64,000 bases of DNA from Bolinopsis microptera (Eukaryota > Ctenophora > Tentaculata > Lobata > Bolinopsidae): contig NC_087073.1 in NCBI RefSeq assembly GCF_026151205.1, forward strand, positions 12,369,578 to 12,433,577. The letters are read 5' to 3'. Of the stretch, positions 10,374 to 22,900 are shown one piece after another. Numbering within the stretch: position 1 is the first letter of the stretch; every line of letters begins with the position of its first letter. A program made the translations under genes and the position numbers. The notes below the pieces were generated by a model. That model was not told where the DNA came from, did not search any database, and worked only from the letters and a program-made list of their open reading frames with translations.

Positions 10374-11258
10374 ATGCCCCTTATATCAGAGGAGTTCGCA
10401 GAGAAATACCAGGAGTATAGACTTGTGAGTGTCCCTGAAACTGTGTATTATATTCCAAACTTCTTAACAAAAGATGACGTTGTGATGCTCTTGGAAAAGG
10501 TTTATAATGTGCCAAAACCAAAATGGAAGAATCTTAATAATAGGAGATTACAGAATTGGGGCGGTCTTCCACATCCTAAAGGTACGTTGTCTATTCTGGA
10601 AAAATTTAATCTTTGGGATGGAATATTGCTGATTGTCTGGACATATCACGTCCCAAACTCCAAGATCTTTAGGACAACTATTTTTCGCCCTTCTACTAAT
10701 TGTTCATTATCCGAATTCCGAGTTATCAGTATTGGCTCCCTTTTGTTGCCCAATGAAATATAAACATAACAATATTTTCACGCAGGAATGGTGCTGGAAT
10801 CTCTCCCACCATGGCTGCAAACCCACTGTACCAAACTTGAAAAAGAAGGTCTCTTCTCTGGAACCCACATAAACCACGTACTGGTAAATGAGTACAAACC
10901 TGGACAAGGAATCATGGCTCACGTGGACGGTCCCCTCTTCACACCTCTCATCGCCACCCTCAACTTAGGGAGTAGCTGTCTCCTTAAATTCCAGACCAGA
11001 GATTCAGACACTGATCATCTTAAGGATGAGTTCTCCTTGTTCTTGGAGGAGGGCAGTGTCCTGGTACAGACAGGCGAGGTGTATGAGAGGTTTCTGCATG
11101 GAATTGAGGAAGTTGAGGAAGATTTGGTGTCGGAAGATGTAGCGAATTTGGGATTGTGCCATGGAGTTTCTGTGGGGGATGTTGTGAAAAGAGGGACGCG
11201 AGTTTCTTTGACTATCAGAAGCGTTCCAAAAGTGGTTAAATTTAAACTTAGGCTGTGA
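10374..11258 (+). CDS. ALKBH6: Alpha-ketoglutarate-dependent dioxygenase ALKBH6
   Basis: Two exons, 10374-10581 and 10786-11258; 226 residues (human about 238). A member of the AlkB family of Fe(II)/2-oxoglutarate dioxygenases; the ALKBH6 substrate is poorly defined. Seen: the N-terminal YYIPNFLTKDD and LQNWGGLPHPKG, hallmarks of ALKBH6; HVDGPLFTP giving the iron-binding His115 and Asp117; FLHGIEE with the second iron-binding His near 174; and RGTRVSLTIRSV with the Arg that holds 2-oxoglutarate. The start is the first ATG in frame, 10374. The exon join is in phase 1 and restores a Gly codon. All key residues are intact, so it should be active. Confidence 0.93.
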
Positions 11259-12227
11259 TTTTTGATAGTTCTGTAGTATTAAGAAGTGTTTTTTAAACTT
11301 TAAGTTGTCTTTTTTTAATTTGGGTACCGAATTATCAGCAGTTTCGTTAGTCGATGAGGTTCCAAGACTGAATATTGATTTTTGCCGCAAATCTTTCAAT
11401 TATTTTCTACACCAATATTTGGATGTCATATTTGACAGGAAACTATAACATTAAAATACTCGACTGAATGTGAAAATTTGGTTTTGTTAGTAATTATAAA
11501 ATGTAATATTTTTAATGTTGTTTCAACGTTACAATTTACAGTGTTGAATTGCTATTGACTGAACACACGAGGTTGTATTTTAGTAAGCCATGATTGGTGG
11601 AATAAAATGTTTGACAATCTATTTAGTACACCATCTAACAATTATAACGCGATTCCTTCGTTCATAATTTTGCTTGATTGGTCAAGTATGTCGTTGTAAT
11701 ACCAGTATTTTTGTCGTTTTTATTTTTAAAGTATTGAGCTAGATTTGTTACTGAATCGTCATATCAAAACCTACGAGAACCTCCAAAGAATTATTCGATT
11801 GAGCAATAGACGACCAAGTTACAAGCCGATTAAGGCTGAGCGAAGAAGAATTATAATAATACAGTTCCACAAGTTTTTGTGATTGTAGATGATCAGCTGA
11901 CGGTCATGGACAAGTTTCGGCAGCCAGCTCAGTTTACCATTATTACGTCTTAATTAAGCCTGAAAGAAATTACTGGGTCCTTGGCAGATAAACAAAGTCA
12001 CCCAGTATATCTAATACAAAGTGGCTCCTGGTAACATAGCTAATAACAATGCCAAGCTTCAAGCAACAAAGAAAAGTACAATCAGGAACAATAGATTGGG
12101 ACCTAACGTCGGTACAATGAGTCACAGCCTGCCACCTACCCACACCCTTGCTTGTTTGCTGTATAGTCATTTCCTTTATTCGATATTCGTTGTTTTGTTG
12201 CTTGAGGTAATCTGGAACTTCTGGAAA
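11259..12227. other. Intergenic between ALKBH6 and sulfotransferase gene
   Basis: No gene recognised. An open stretch from about 12021 runs in frame into the next gene's first exon, with an ATG at 12117, but shows no family similarity. I treat it as 5' UTR, though it could add a hydrophobic N-terminal extension. Confidence 0.4.
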
Positions 12228-13184
12228 ATGGGAATACAAAGTGAGAACACAAAACTCACTCTAAAAGTGATAGGTAAGTTGTACCATTGTGGTGATCTAT
12301 CAATATTCACTGTTAGAAATGGCTTTCCTTTAACCTCACCATCAATTTTTGCAATGGTGAAATGGCAGAGAATTTTCAATTTTGTACAGTTTTCGTAATT
12401 TCATGAGAGGACATCCTTTTTTCGTTCAGACATTAAAGAAAGTATAATTACCCTCCAATAAAGCAATAATGTTGAATGTTGCTTAATGTTTCCAGGAGCT
12501 GGCTACCCTCGAACTGGAACGTACAGCTTGAAAAACGCTCTCCAAATCCTTGGCTACAAATGTTATCACTTTGAAGACATATTCACCACGCCAGGCCACG
12601 CTCAAATCTGGTGTGACTACATTGAAAACAAGGTTGAGAGTGGACCACCTCTTAGTAAACTTTTGGCTGGATATGATGCCGTGGTAGATTTCCCCCACGC
12701 GCTGTACTACAGTGAGCTCCGGGCACTGTGTCCTGACGCTGCAGTCCTCCTTACTAAACGTGATCCTGAACTGTGGGTGAACAGTATGACACATTTACTG
12801 GAAACTGGTAATACAGTCAGGAGGTACAAGTGGATCTTGAAATACTTTCTAACCAATCAGCTTGGTCAATATATTGTCATCGGTGATTTTATCCACAAGA
12901 AAGCGTTTGGTGAAATGAGCAGGAAGGAACTTGTGGAGTCGTACAACTCTCATAATAAGCTACTTGAATCAGATCCTGGTGTAACTGTTATGGATCCTAA
13001 AGAGGGATGGCAGAAACTGTGTGCCGTGCTGAAAGTTGATATCCCTGATACCCCATACCCTCATCTGAATTCAAAGGCAGGTTTATTGAAGATGCATCTG
13101 ATGAAGAACATAATAAAGTGTACCTTCTTCTGGTACATTCTCCCTCTGTGTGGCATTATTCTGGCGTTTTATAAACTGTTTTAA
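12228..13184 (+). CDS. Sulfotransferase-family protein (Sulfotransfer_4 type)
   Basis: Two exons, 12228-12273 and 12496-13184; 244 residues. The exon join (phase 1) completes LKVIGAGYPRTGTYSLK, the 5'-phosphosulfate-binding P-loop of this family (G-x-P-R-T-G-T-x-S-L). LLTKRDPELWVNSM matches the 3'-phosphate-binding strand and helix. The N-terminal region with CYHFEDIF is also typical. The last 25 residues form a hydrophobic segment, so the protein is probably tail-anchored in a membrane. Members of this family are common in invertebrates and their substrates are mostly unknown; some have been annotated as NAD-dependent epimerases without good reason. Start choice: the ATG that gives the usual family length; an in-frame ATG lies upstream at 12117. 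Confidence 0.85.
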
Positions 13185-13741
13185 GTATGAAAGTACATTT
13201 TTGAAGTTCATTTAATAATGTAATTTAATATTCAAATACTAGATTGTGTATTATTTTCCTCTTAATTAAAATCCAGATTCATTAAAAATAATTACCATTT
13301 GGCAATTTGATTTTGTTCGTCGAACATTTTATTGTTTCATAGCTGAGAATGTTGTTACGATGGTGTGTTAATATATTTGAAAACTCCTAGATAGTGAGCA
13401 GGAGTGCAAAGGACTGCCAAATACTCTGTAGGGGGTATAAGGAATCGTTTATGATCCTGTACAGTGTACAGTGTACAGTGTACAGTGTACAGTGTACAGT
13501 GTACAGTGTACAAGCAACTTTTGACTTTTATTTGTATGATTTCTAATCACAGATTCATTGCTATAGAAAGGGAACTTTTCCCGACTTCATCCGAATGTTA
13601 CGATCTGTTCAGCTATCTTTAATTACTATCTGACTTAATTGAGTTCACCTCATCCCCAATTTAACTGTTGATCAAGTTGTAATCAAGACTTAATTAGTTA
13701 ATGATGATCAGTGACGATAATTAGTGACCCATTATTTAGCT
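13185..13741. other. Intergenic between sulfotransferase and EDC3 genes
   Basis: AT-rich, with one short tandem repeat at 13459-13512. No coding potential recognised. Confidence 0.4.
13459..13512. repeat. 7-bp tandem repeat (GTACAGT)n
   Basis: About 7.7 perfect copies of GTACAGT. The unit overlaps the palindrome TGTACA, so the array can fold on itself. Confidence 0.95.
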
Positions 13742-16368
13742 ATGACAACAGATTATGTGGGGTCTGTAGTGTGCGTGAAACTAAGCAATGGCAGTTCCAT
13801 AAAAGGTCGAGTAGTTAAGATAAGTTCAGCCACCATATCTCTCACCGACCTACCCGGGAAACAGGTTTGTTATGCCTCCATTTCTTTGTTAGTTTCTTTA
13901 ACATATTATTATAATTAAAAAAGTCCCTCAATAGACCCTCGTGGTTTCTCTTCTGTCATTATTCTCCGTTGCTTCCTTTGTGAATATATAATCAAACTGT
14001 CTAACCTCCTAGAAAAACAACACGCTAGATCTCTTTAGTCATGAGATTACAGATCTCGATATCGTCTCTTTACCTTCCTCTCGACAAAATCAGTGAGTTC
14101 AAGTTTAAGTAAAGTATATCTTCCCAGTTCCCCCATTAAAACGTTTGACTGTGCCGAATTTCATCAGTACTGCACTGGGTCTACATTCAAATTTGGTGTA
14201 ATCGTTTGTCTTGTATTTATATGTGCAGATTGCAAAAACACTTAAACGTAATGAGAAACGCCCTATAACTGTACTCTGCATTTGGCAGGGATCCGAAGCA
14301 GATAACGATAATGAGACGGGACCAGAGTCCGGGGCGTAGAGGGAGCTCACCAAATGAAATGATTCAGGACAATATGACACGCAAGCAGTATAAAAAGGTA
14401 AACGCTTACCTCTTTATCCATTTGGTATTATCTCATTAATTTGGTGCCATGATATCATTGAACGCTAAACGAGAAACGCTTAATATGTGTGATGATTGCA
14501 AGTTATCGTTCTGTTTTTTGTTGAAACCATTGTTACAGTCACGTTTTGTGACTGCCGCAATTTACACGGTAGTTGCCGTTCAAACCACCATATAACATGT
14601 GTGTGGTGCCAGACAACCCGAGACAGTTCACAAAAGGGTCTACATTTTGTTGTTGCTGTAACGCGCTGCAACAAGTTCTATTGTGTCATTCGCGCCGAAA
14701 TTGACGCGCGTTTGTCGTGCGCGCGCACTGTGAAAATATAATATTGGGCATTTCTAATATAAGCTTTTGTTAACATTTATTAACCGTGCAGGAATAATCG
14801 CACGTTTATGGTATCCGAAACGATAATCGTCTGTTGAATGCGATTATCTTTGATATAAACGATAAACGCACGACAACAGTCGTAAGTGATATAGTCACAT
14901 CACCTCGATTACCATTAAATTCATATATTCGTTCATGTTTTAACTCAATTGTCAATATCCTCACAGGGCGATACCTTCTCCGTGTCCGTCCAGAACATGA
15001 ACCCAGACTTTGACTTTCAATCGAGCAACAAAATGTTCCAAAAAGATACCATATTTGACGAGTGGAGGCAACAGGACGGTGGTCTTCCTAGACTAGGCAA
15101 CCCTGACAAACTGAAGCCGACCGAGATGGTGATAGAAAATGTGGCACCCATCCACGGACCTACATTTGATGGCGACTTTACGTCTGACGATAAGATACCT
15201 CTTGTGGGACTGAGTCTCTCTAAGAGGATAGCACTGTTTAAGAGGGCCATAAACTGCGGTCTGAGTTATAGTCATGTTGTCAGCGTAGCTGGAATGTCTG
15301 TTGCACAAATGGTCATTCAGGTACATTTCTTGTATTTCTGTATATATTTTGACAGTAATTTTTGCTCACTATTGGCCATTAGTAAACAAACAAACAAACA
15401 ATCAATAAATCTGCGAATATTCCAGACTGTTATAGTAAATTGCCCGTGACTCTGTCATCCTTCTAATATAAAAATTAACTTCAGGTTCTGGGCGGAAGTT
15501 GTCGTGTCAGTTTCAACAACCACAACAAGCCACCCGTAGTTGCCGCTTTGGTGAGCAGTGGAGAAAGTGGTAAAGTGGCTATCACGGCGGCTCTCCACTT
15601 GTCTCAACATGGTGTTAACGTTAAAGTTATCTTGTTTGCCACCCCCAAGGGTTGTGATGGCATTGTTAACATTCTGCATAAGTGCAAGTGTGTACTAGAG
15701 AACGGTCTCCAGGGGCTTCCTAATATTATTGACATCATCATCGACGGGACCCAGGTTATTATGAACATATAGTCATTAAATTTGTCTTGAAATTCATTTC
15801 ATAAGTTAATTTTAGATTTACAGTTCGTCAATAATCATTGTCAATTAAATATTACAAATTCTCGATTTTACCAGGACCGTAATACCTTACTAAATTGGCC
15901 GGAGTGGATGAACACGGTGATAGACTGGACGGAGCAGAGTACAGTACCAATAGTTGCTGTTGACCCCCAACATCCTCAGCAGATGCCACGTAATCCTACA
16001 CCTCCTAAATTTACCTGCGCTCTTGGGGCTCCTCTTCTCACTCAAGGCAAGGTATGTATCAATCCCCGCTCATCATGTAGAAGTGACCTTTCGTGTACTA
16101 ATATTCTATTAGAATTGGACCGATATTTAACATTTCTTTTACCTAACATAGCATTTTGGCCTTATTCCAAATTTTGACCTACTTGATACAATATTAATAT
16201 CAACACAATAATATTTAGGTTGGTAGACTGTTTCTAGTGGACATTGGACTCTTTCCTCTCGCTTTCAAAGAAGAAAACATTCCTTATAGATCACCCTTCT
16301 TTGATAAGTTCGTAATTCCACTGAATCGGAACGCAAAACAGCGCATCAACAGTAGTAACAGTGGATAA
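13742..16368 (+). CDS. EDC3: Enhancer of mRNA-decapping protein 3 (EDC3)
   Basis: Seven exons: 13742-13864, 14013-14092, 14289-14397, 14967-15320, 15485-15754, 15875-16051, 16219-16368; 420 residues, every join in phase. EDC3 is a P-body scaffold that stimulates DCP1/DCP2 decapping. Seen: N-terminal LSm domain (DYVGSVVCVKLSNGS ... HEITDLDIVSLP, residues 1-65); a short basic linker from exon 3; the FDF motif (NPDFDFQ, residues 116-122) that binds DDX6; then a C-terminal YjeF_N Rossmann domain (about 190-410) including GLSYSHVVSVAGMS, a P-loop-like VSSGESGKVA, and the conserved end YRSPFFDKFVIPL. The linker is shorter than in human (508 residues). Exons 2 and 3 are short and were placed by splice signals and similarity. 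Confidence 0.92.
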
Positions 16369-16926
16369 CTCTGCGACATGACCCGTGACCGACAAATCAA
16401 ATTGTCAGTTGTCGTTTTAAAGGACTGTGTTTTACTCGAATCGGTGGTGTGATGAGTAGTCATTAAAATGATGACAGTTTTCTGATGTTTCATTTTACTT
16501 CGGCTGTTTTTGGTCGAACTATATATACGTATATTGCCGTGTCGTTAGTGTCGCAATGCGTAGCAAACCGATGTTTTTTATTTGTTTGAGGTTACCAACA
16601 ATCATTATTGTTTTTAGTTTTATCAAGTTTGATAGTATTTATTTCTTTGTTGACAAAGTATAAACATACATTTTACAAAATGTCAAGTTACAACCTCATT
16701 TTACTTCATCTGAAAAATAAATTCAAGAAAAGGTTTGGAAATTCATATACAATTAGTTGCCGCCTTTTTGAAATCATAATTGATTTTCAAAAAGATACGG
16801 ATTCTATAATATCACTATGTACAACTATTTGTTGATTACATCTCTTTAAATCTCTACATTCAATTCTCTTGTAGTATGGAATGTACCTAATGTTGAACTT
16901 TACTGCTGATGAACCCAACATTTTGG
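16369..16926. other. Intergenic between EDC3 and GT31 gene
   Basis: EDC3 3' UTR and AT-rich spacer; no other gene seen. Confidence 0.4.
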
Positions 16927-16955
16927 TGACGTCATCAATTTCTAACATGACGTCA
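16927..16955 (+). promoter_or_regulatory. Paired CRE (TGACGTCA) sites before GT31 start
   Basis: Two perfect TGACGTCA palindromes at 16927-16934 and 16948-16955, 21 bp apart (two helical turns), ending 20 bp before the ATG at 16976. This is the consensus for CREB/ATF bZIP dimers. Spacing and position suggest a real core-promoter element, or a site in the 5' UTR. Confidence 0.65.
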
Positions 16956-16975
16956 CAAATTATCAAAAGAGCAAG

Positions 16976-19900
16976 ATGACACTCAAGAAGAAGAACCTGT
17001 GTGTTTTGGTAACATTACTATGTTTCTTCCTAATGTTGATCAGACATCTGCTGAGTGATGATGAAGACATCTCTACACTCTCCGCTCTTCCTCCTTGTTA
17101 TACTGGAGGTTTGTTAGGTTATATTAGTAGTCGGATCCCAACCGTTCTAAAAGGCTATCTCGTTAGCTTTTCGTGTTAAAAGCGATTTCTCAACGGTTAT
17201 CACCTCTCTAGATGATTCTTAAAACATTTGGACACTATTGCATTTTTGAAAAAAATGCAATAGTGGTGTTTTCGGCCACACCCTTTTTCAGGGTTTCGCG
17301 GTAAGTCGAATTTTTGTATTTCAGCCCAGGAAGGTCTTAAAGACTATTCCGATACACCAAAATGTGCCTAATAGCCACATTTATATACAACTTATGAAGC
17401 AACATATACCTTAAAATGCTTCGTTTCGGAAATATGGCCGAAAAACGGTTTTTGGCTAGACACAGTTCATAATTTCCGTGATTTTTGGCATTTCCGCCTA
17501 GGAAGATCGTAGAGACTATCCTGATACACTAAAATGTACACAATGGCCACATTAATATACAACTTATGAAGCAACATATACCCTAAAAGGCTTATTTTCG
17601 GAAATGTGGCTGAAAAACGGATTTTTGCCGAGGGAAAAATGACAATATTCACAAATGGGCTATTGGACTGTTAACTAGAAAAGTCTTAAAGACTCATGAG
17701 CAACATAGCATTTGTAACAAGATGTAAGATGACTCACTTTGTGTCCAGAAACACCTAAAAAAATTGGAGAATGATCTACTTTATTGGGCATCTCTCTTAA
17801 TGGGCCAGGCCAGCAGCATATTTGTCTTACGAAAGGGTAATTTTTCAAAATTACGGTTTCTTAAGGTCAAAGGGTCGGCTGCTAACAGCAAATTGTTTGC
17901 AATTGCCGACCCATGCACATCATATAGTTATACTGAAAAACGCTCACTTTAGGAGTCATCAGCAAATAAGTTTAACTAGTACTACTGCATGATTTGTGAA
18001 AACTCCAACAATTAATTTTCATTGGCACCAATTTAAATAGAATGTGTGCCAGACCAAAATTCAACTTCAAACTTTTTATTTATTCATGCCATGAAACCAT
18101 GATATATGTACCAAAATAAATCGGCACTGGATCCGGGCCAGACTGTTGCTTGACCGCTGACCAGTACCCCACTTTATAATTATGATTGATTTCGCTGCCT
18201 CGACCAATATTGGTCTGTAATCCCTGGATTGAGATCTGTTGGCTGCAGTTTAATTTATCTAATTTCCTATAATACCGCAGTGGTTTGGTTCCCACTTCAG
18301 AATAACCCCATATTCTTTTTTTCAGTCGCATAGATTTTCCCATAGTATGATATTGCGTGTCATTCCCTCGTTTTTAATCAAATGGTGACTGGTTAGTTCT
18401 TCTGTTATTACAGCTGTGAGCTGCTTCGAGATCTTTTCTGGGGCATGGGCTATATATATATATAATAGAAGGTCTCGAGACGCTGATTTAGCTATTTAGG
18501 TTTCACATGTGAAATTTTTCCAGCTTTGGGTAAAGTGGACTTTAGAGCGGGGAGGGGATCTTAATGACCAAAATCTGAACGATCTCTTACTTACGGGACA
18601 CTACGGATCTCGGGCTTAATAGCTGGTTTTTAATGAGAGGCTGGAGTCTGGACCTAGATGGACAACGTGAGGATAGCATGAGGATTCAGGATGCTCTGCC
18701 TGCCTTTCATGGGGTTTTGTAACCCCGAAAGCTGGTATATCTTATCTCAATTAACCTTGGTTACATCCCGTGCTGTTTCGAATATATAATTAGATTTATA
18801 GGTCCAATATCAAGCAAAAAAGTCTGATCTCCGGTAGTGATGTTACACTTACATGATTTCCGACGCGAGGATCTCCGAAGTCCGATCTTAAAGTTGGATC
18901 TCAGAGCCAAAAAAAAGAAGAACCTAAGCCTTGGTTCCTCTCTTTGAGAGTCAAACAGGACGGTGTTATCAACTCAAACTCGGATTCGTAGCACAATTGA
19001 AAAACCAAAGAATTAAATTCTTAATGAATTTCCCGACATCCTAAAATTAATATCAGGTCGTATTCGATTCAGTTGCCCAAACTCCAGTAGGTTACAAGAC
19101 TTAAGTTCAAGTCGAAGAACACTTTGATTCAGCATGATCCTTGACTAGTTGGATTTTTCCCATATCATGCAGTTGTTATCTACTAATCACTCCTAAACTG
19201 AGCGTTTTAAAGTCGAATCTCGAACCCTGCCATTCGGCCTAGAAATCTTAATCTGAAGTTCTAGAATTACAGTTCTAATGTTCTAGTACTAATGTATTAG
19301 CGCCCTAGATAAGATGTCGAGGCAGCTGTAATAACAAAAGAGACAGCCAGTAACCAATTGATAAAAAAACGAGGGAATGACACACATTATCATACGATGG
19401 GAAAATCTATGCGAACCAAACCACTGCAGCTGCGGTATTATTATTATGGTAAATGAGCTAAATTAAACTGCAGCCAACAGATCTCAATCCAGGGATTACA
19501 GACCAATGGTTGATGGACTAGACAGACCAATATTGGTCGAGGCAGTGAAGTCAATTATAATTATAAAGTGGGGTACTGGTCAGTGGTCAATCGACAGTCT
19601 GGCCCGGATCCAGTGCCGAATTATTTTAGGTCCGGTATTCTTAGTACATATCATGGTTTCATGGAATTAGGAATAAATAAATCAAAAGTTGAACTTTTGT
19701 CATTACATTTTGGCTAAATTGGTGCCAATGAAAATTAATTGTTGGAGTTTTCACAAATCATGCAGTAGTTAAACTTATTTACTGATGACTCCTAAAGTGA
19801 GCGTTTTTCAGTGTAACTATATGATGTGCATGAGTCGGCAATTGCAAACAATTTGCTGTTAGCAGCCGACCCTTTGACCTTAAGAAACCGTAATTTTGAA

Positions 19901-22900
19901 AAATTGCCCTTTCGTAAGACACAAATATGCTGGCCTGGCCCATTAAGAGATATGCCCAATAAAGTAGATCATTCTCCAATTTTTGTAGGTGTTTCTGGAC
20001 ACAAAGTGAGTCATCTTACATCTTGTGACAAATGCTATGTTGCTCATGAGTCTTTAAGACCTTTCTAGTTAACAGTCCAATAGCCCATTTGTGAATATTG
20101 TCATTTTTCGCTCGGCAAAAATCCGTTTTTCAGCCACATTTCCGAAAATAAGCCTTTTAGGGTATATGTTGCTTCATAAGTTGTATATCAATGTGGCCAT
20201 TGTGTACATTTTAGTGTATCAGAATAGTCTCTACGACCTTCCTAGGCGGAAATGCCAAAAATCACGGAAATTATGAACTGCGTCTAGCCAAAAACCGTTT
20301 TTCGGCCATATTTCCGAAACGAAGCATTTTAAGGTATATGTTGCTTCATAAGTTGTATATAAATGTGGCTATTAGGCACATTTTGGTGTATCGGAATAGT
20401 CTTTAAGACCTTCCTGGGCTGAAATACAAAAATTCGACTTACCGCGAAACCCTGAAAAAGGGTGTGGCCGAAAACACCACTATTGCATTTTTTTCAAAAA
20501 TGCAATAGTGTCCAAATGTTTTAAGAATCATCTAGAGAGGTGATAACCGTTGAGAAATCGCTTTTAACACGAAAAGCTAACGAGATTCCGTTTTGTCTCT
20601 GACTATAGGTTGTAGGGAGTTCACGGCAATGATCATAATTATGATAATATCTTCTAGACATGGTAATATCTTCTAGATATGCTCGTATCTTCTAGATATG
20701 CTCGTATCTTCTAGATATGCTCGTATCTTCTAGATATGCTCGTATCTTCTAGATATGCTCGTATCTTCTAGATATGCTCGTATCTTCTAGATATGCTCGT
20801 ATCTTCTAGATATGCTCGTATCTTCTAGATATGCTCGTATCTTCTAGATATGCTCGTATCGTCTAGATATGCTCGTATATTCTAGATATGCTCGTATCTT
20901 CTAGATATGCTCGTATCTTCTAGATATGCTCGTATCTTCTAGATATGCGTTTGAAAGTATAGTGTGTTATTCAGTCATTTTTCCAACAAATCTGATTAAC
21001 TGAAACTGGAAAAGCACTGGGTTGTGTGTCATCAAAATGAAGGTTTTTCTCAACTTTTGTTATTTGATGTGATTTATTGCGACTTGCGAGATTTATAATT
21101 TATGAAAAATTTGGGAATATATAGAATAGTTCTGCTTAAAAACAACTTATTTGTATATTTTATTCAAATCGAAACTTTATAAAGGGAATGCCTTGACAAT
21201 GATTTCTGTCCAGATTCCCCAAGAATTCTGATCGTGGTTACAAGCAAAGTTCAAGACGATGTGTTAAGAAACATATTCAGGGAAGGACCCATGAAACACA
21301 CTTGGATCTCATGCTCAGGTAACCCCCCCCCCCCCCCCCCCCCGTAACGATTGGTTACTAACCAGTAACCAAGTAAAGGAATATTTGTAGAAATTTGTTG
21401 AAATTTACTACTGATCACAGACCAAATAACCAGACATTCAGAGATAATATCCTTGGGAAATTTGAAGTACTGTTACACATCAATTTTAAAAGTTATAATA
21501 ATAAATACCAGATAGAGTAGAAAAATGTATTAAAGTAATAACTAAATAACAACATCAAATTTGGATCTAAACAATTTATCTATCTCTCTAAGTAACTAAA
21601 CTTTAGTAGGTAAACTGCAATGAAATACTTTAAAATAACGACAAAACGTTATATGTTTCAAGATGTTTCAAGATGTAATAAAATTCACTTGTTGAACGAA
21701 TGACGATTGTCTGAGCTCTTATCGCTTAATATTTTCGCATAATATTACGTAATCACTTTTTGGACAATTTTTCCCATCCCCCTCCGTAATCATTACATTA
21801 GCGTAATCATTTGGAAACCCCCCTAACCCCGCCCCATCCCCCCCCCCCCCCCTTCCCGGGTCACCGGCTGATTACGTAATATCAATTTGTAAACGACTAG
21901 ACCCCTTATTCGATATTTCATACCTTGCTTCAGCCTTAACGTTATGGCTGTCCCTCCTACATTACATTTACATCCGGAGAAATAAACCCTATCAATTTCC
22001 TTTGGCACCATGAACTTTTCTTAACAAACCAGTATGCCACTATTCCAAAGGTAAGCGTCGACAGACTGATGCTTATAGAAATGATCATTTTAAGGGTCGC
22101 CTGTCTCTCTCGTTCTATTACAACTTCTAATATGGCCTCCAGATTCTTCCTTTGCTCAATAATGAACCGTAGCATGGCTTCCTCTTCAGGCCAGTTTGTA
22201 GTAAGGTTAATGTTGTATTTCAGCAAATGTGCCAGGTCCATTTCACTGTATCTAATGTCTATGTCGAATATAAAACTCTCATTAGTGTGTTTCATATCAT
22301 TGCGGGTAGACATGTCATAGGGATTGTGGTGAACTTCATCTCCTACTACAACAGACACTGTTTCTTCCCAGGGTATGAAGATAGCATCACCCTGTTGTTT
22401 GATATTCTCAACATGTGATTCCTCCGTTAGTCTTTGTACCGTCTGGCTTGTCGATATCAACAGACCTTCCTCAAAGTATAAGGGACTTACAGTGTCACAC
22501 TCAATTGGGAACATCACACAATCCACAAAGTCACCGTGAAAGCAGGACTGCTGCGATATCATATTGATAAAATTAACTCTACAAAGTTCGGGCATTCGCC
22601 GGTCACACTCGATCTCGTAGTAGGCACCATTGAAAAGAGTGACTTGTTCAGGCAAGACATGTTTTACACATCTTGTCTTGTTATCCTGGGTGAACATGTA
22701 TCCTACTTGGACTATATTGAACTGAGGCAGTATATTGTCTTTTCTCAGCAATGGGAATGTTATAGTCGCAAACACTGACAAGAATTCGTCAGTTTTCGTG
22801 ATATTCACGTAGGCCAGTTCAGCAAATTGGTTCAGGTACATTGGGTGTTCCTTAAAGATGGTGTTGTCGAAGATGTCATGTCCCTCGACCAACTGTAACA

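Noticed and set aside
11004-11399. 131-residue reverse-strand ORF
   Set aside because: Antisense to ALKBH6 exon 2, no family signal, no splice or promoter evidence.
17140-17170. Target-site duplicate for the foldback element
   Set aside because: Left flank AAAAGGCT and right flank TCCGTTTTG share no convincing direct repeat, so I report none.
20644-20948. CRISPR-like array
   Set aside because: The 19-bp units are contiguous with no unique spacers, in a eukaryotic genome; it is a minisatellite. The same holds for 30.3-30.85 kb and 55.9-56.3 kb.
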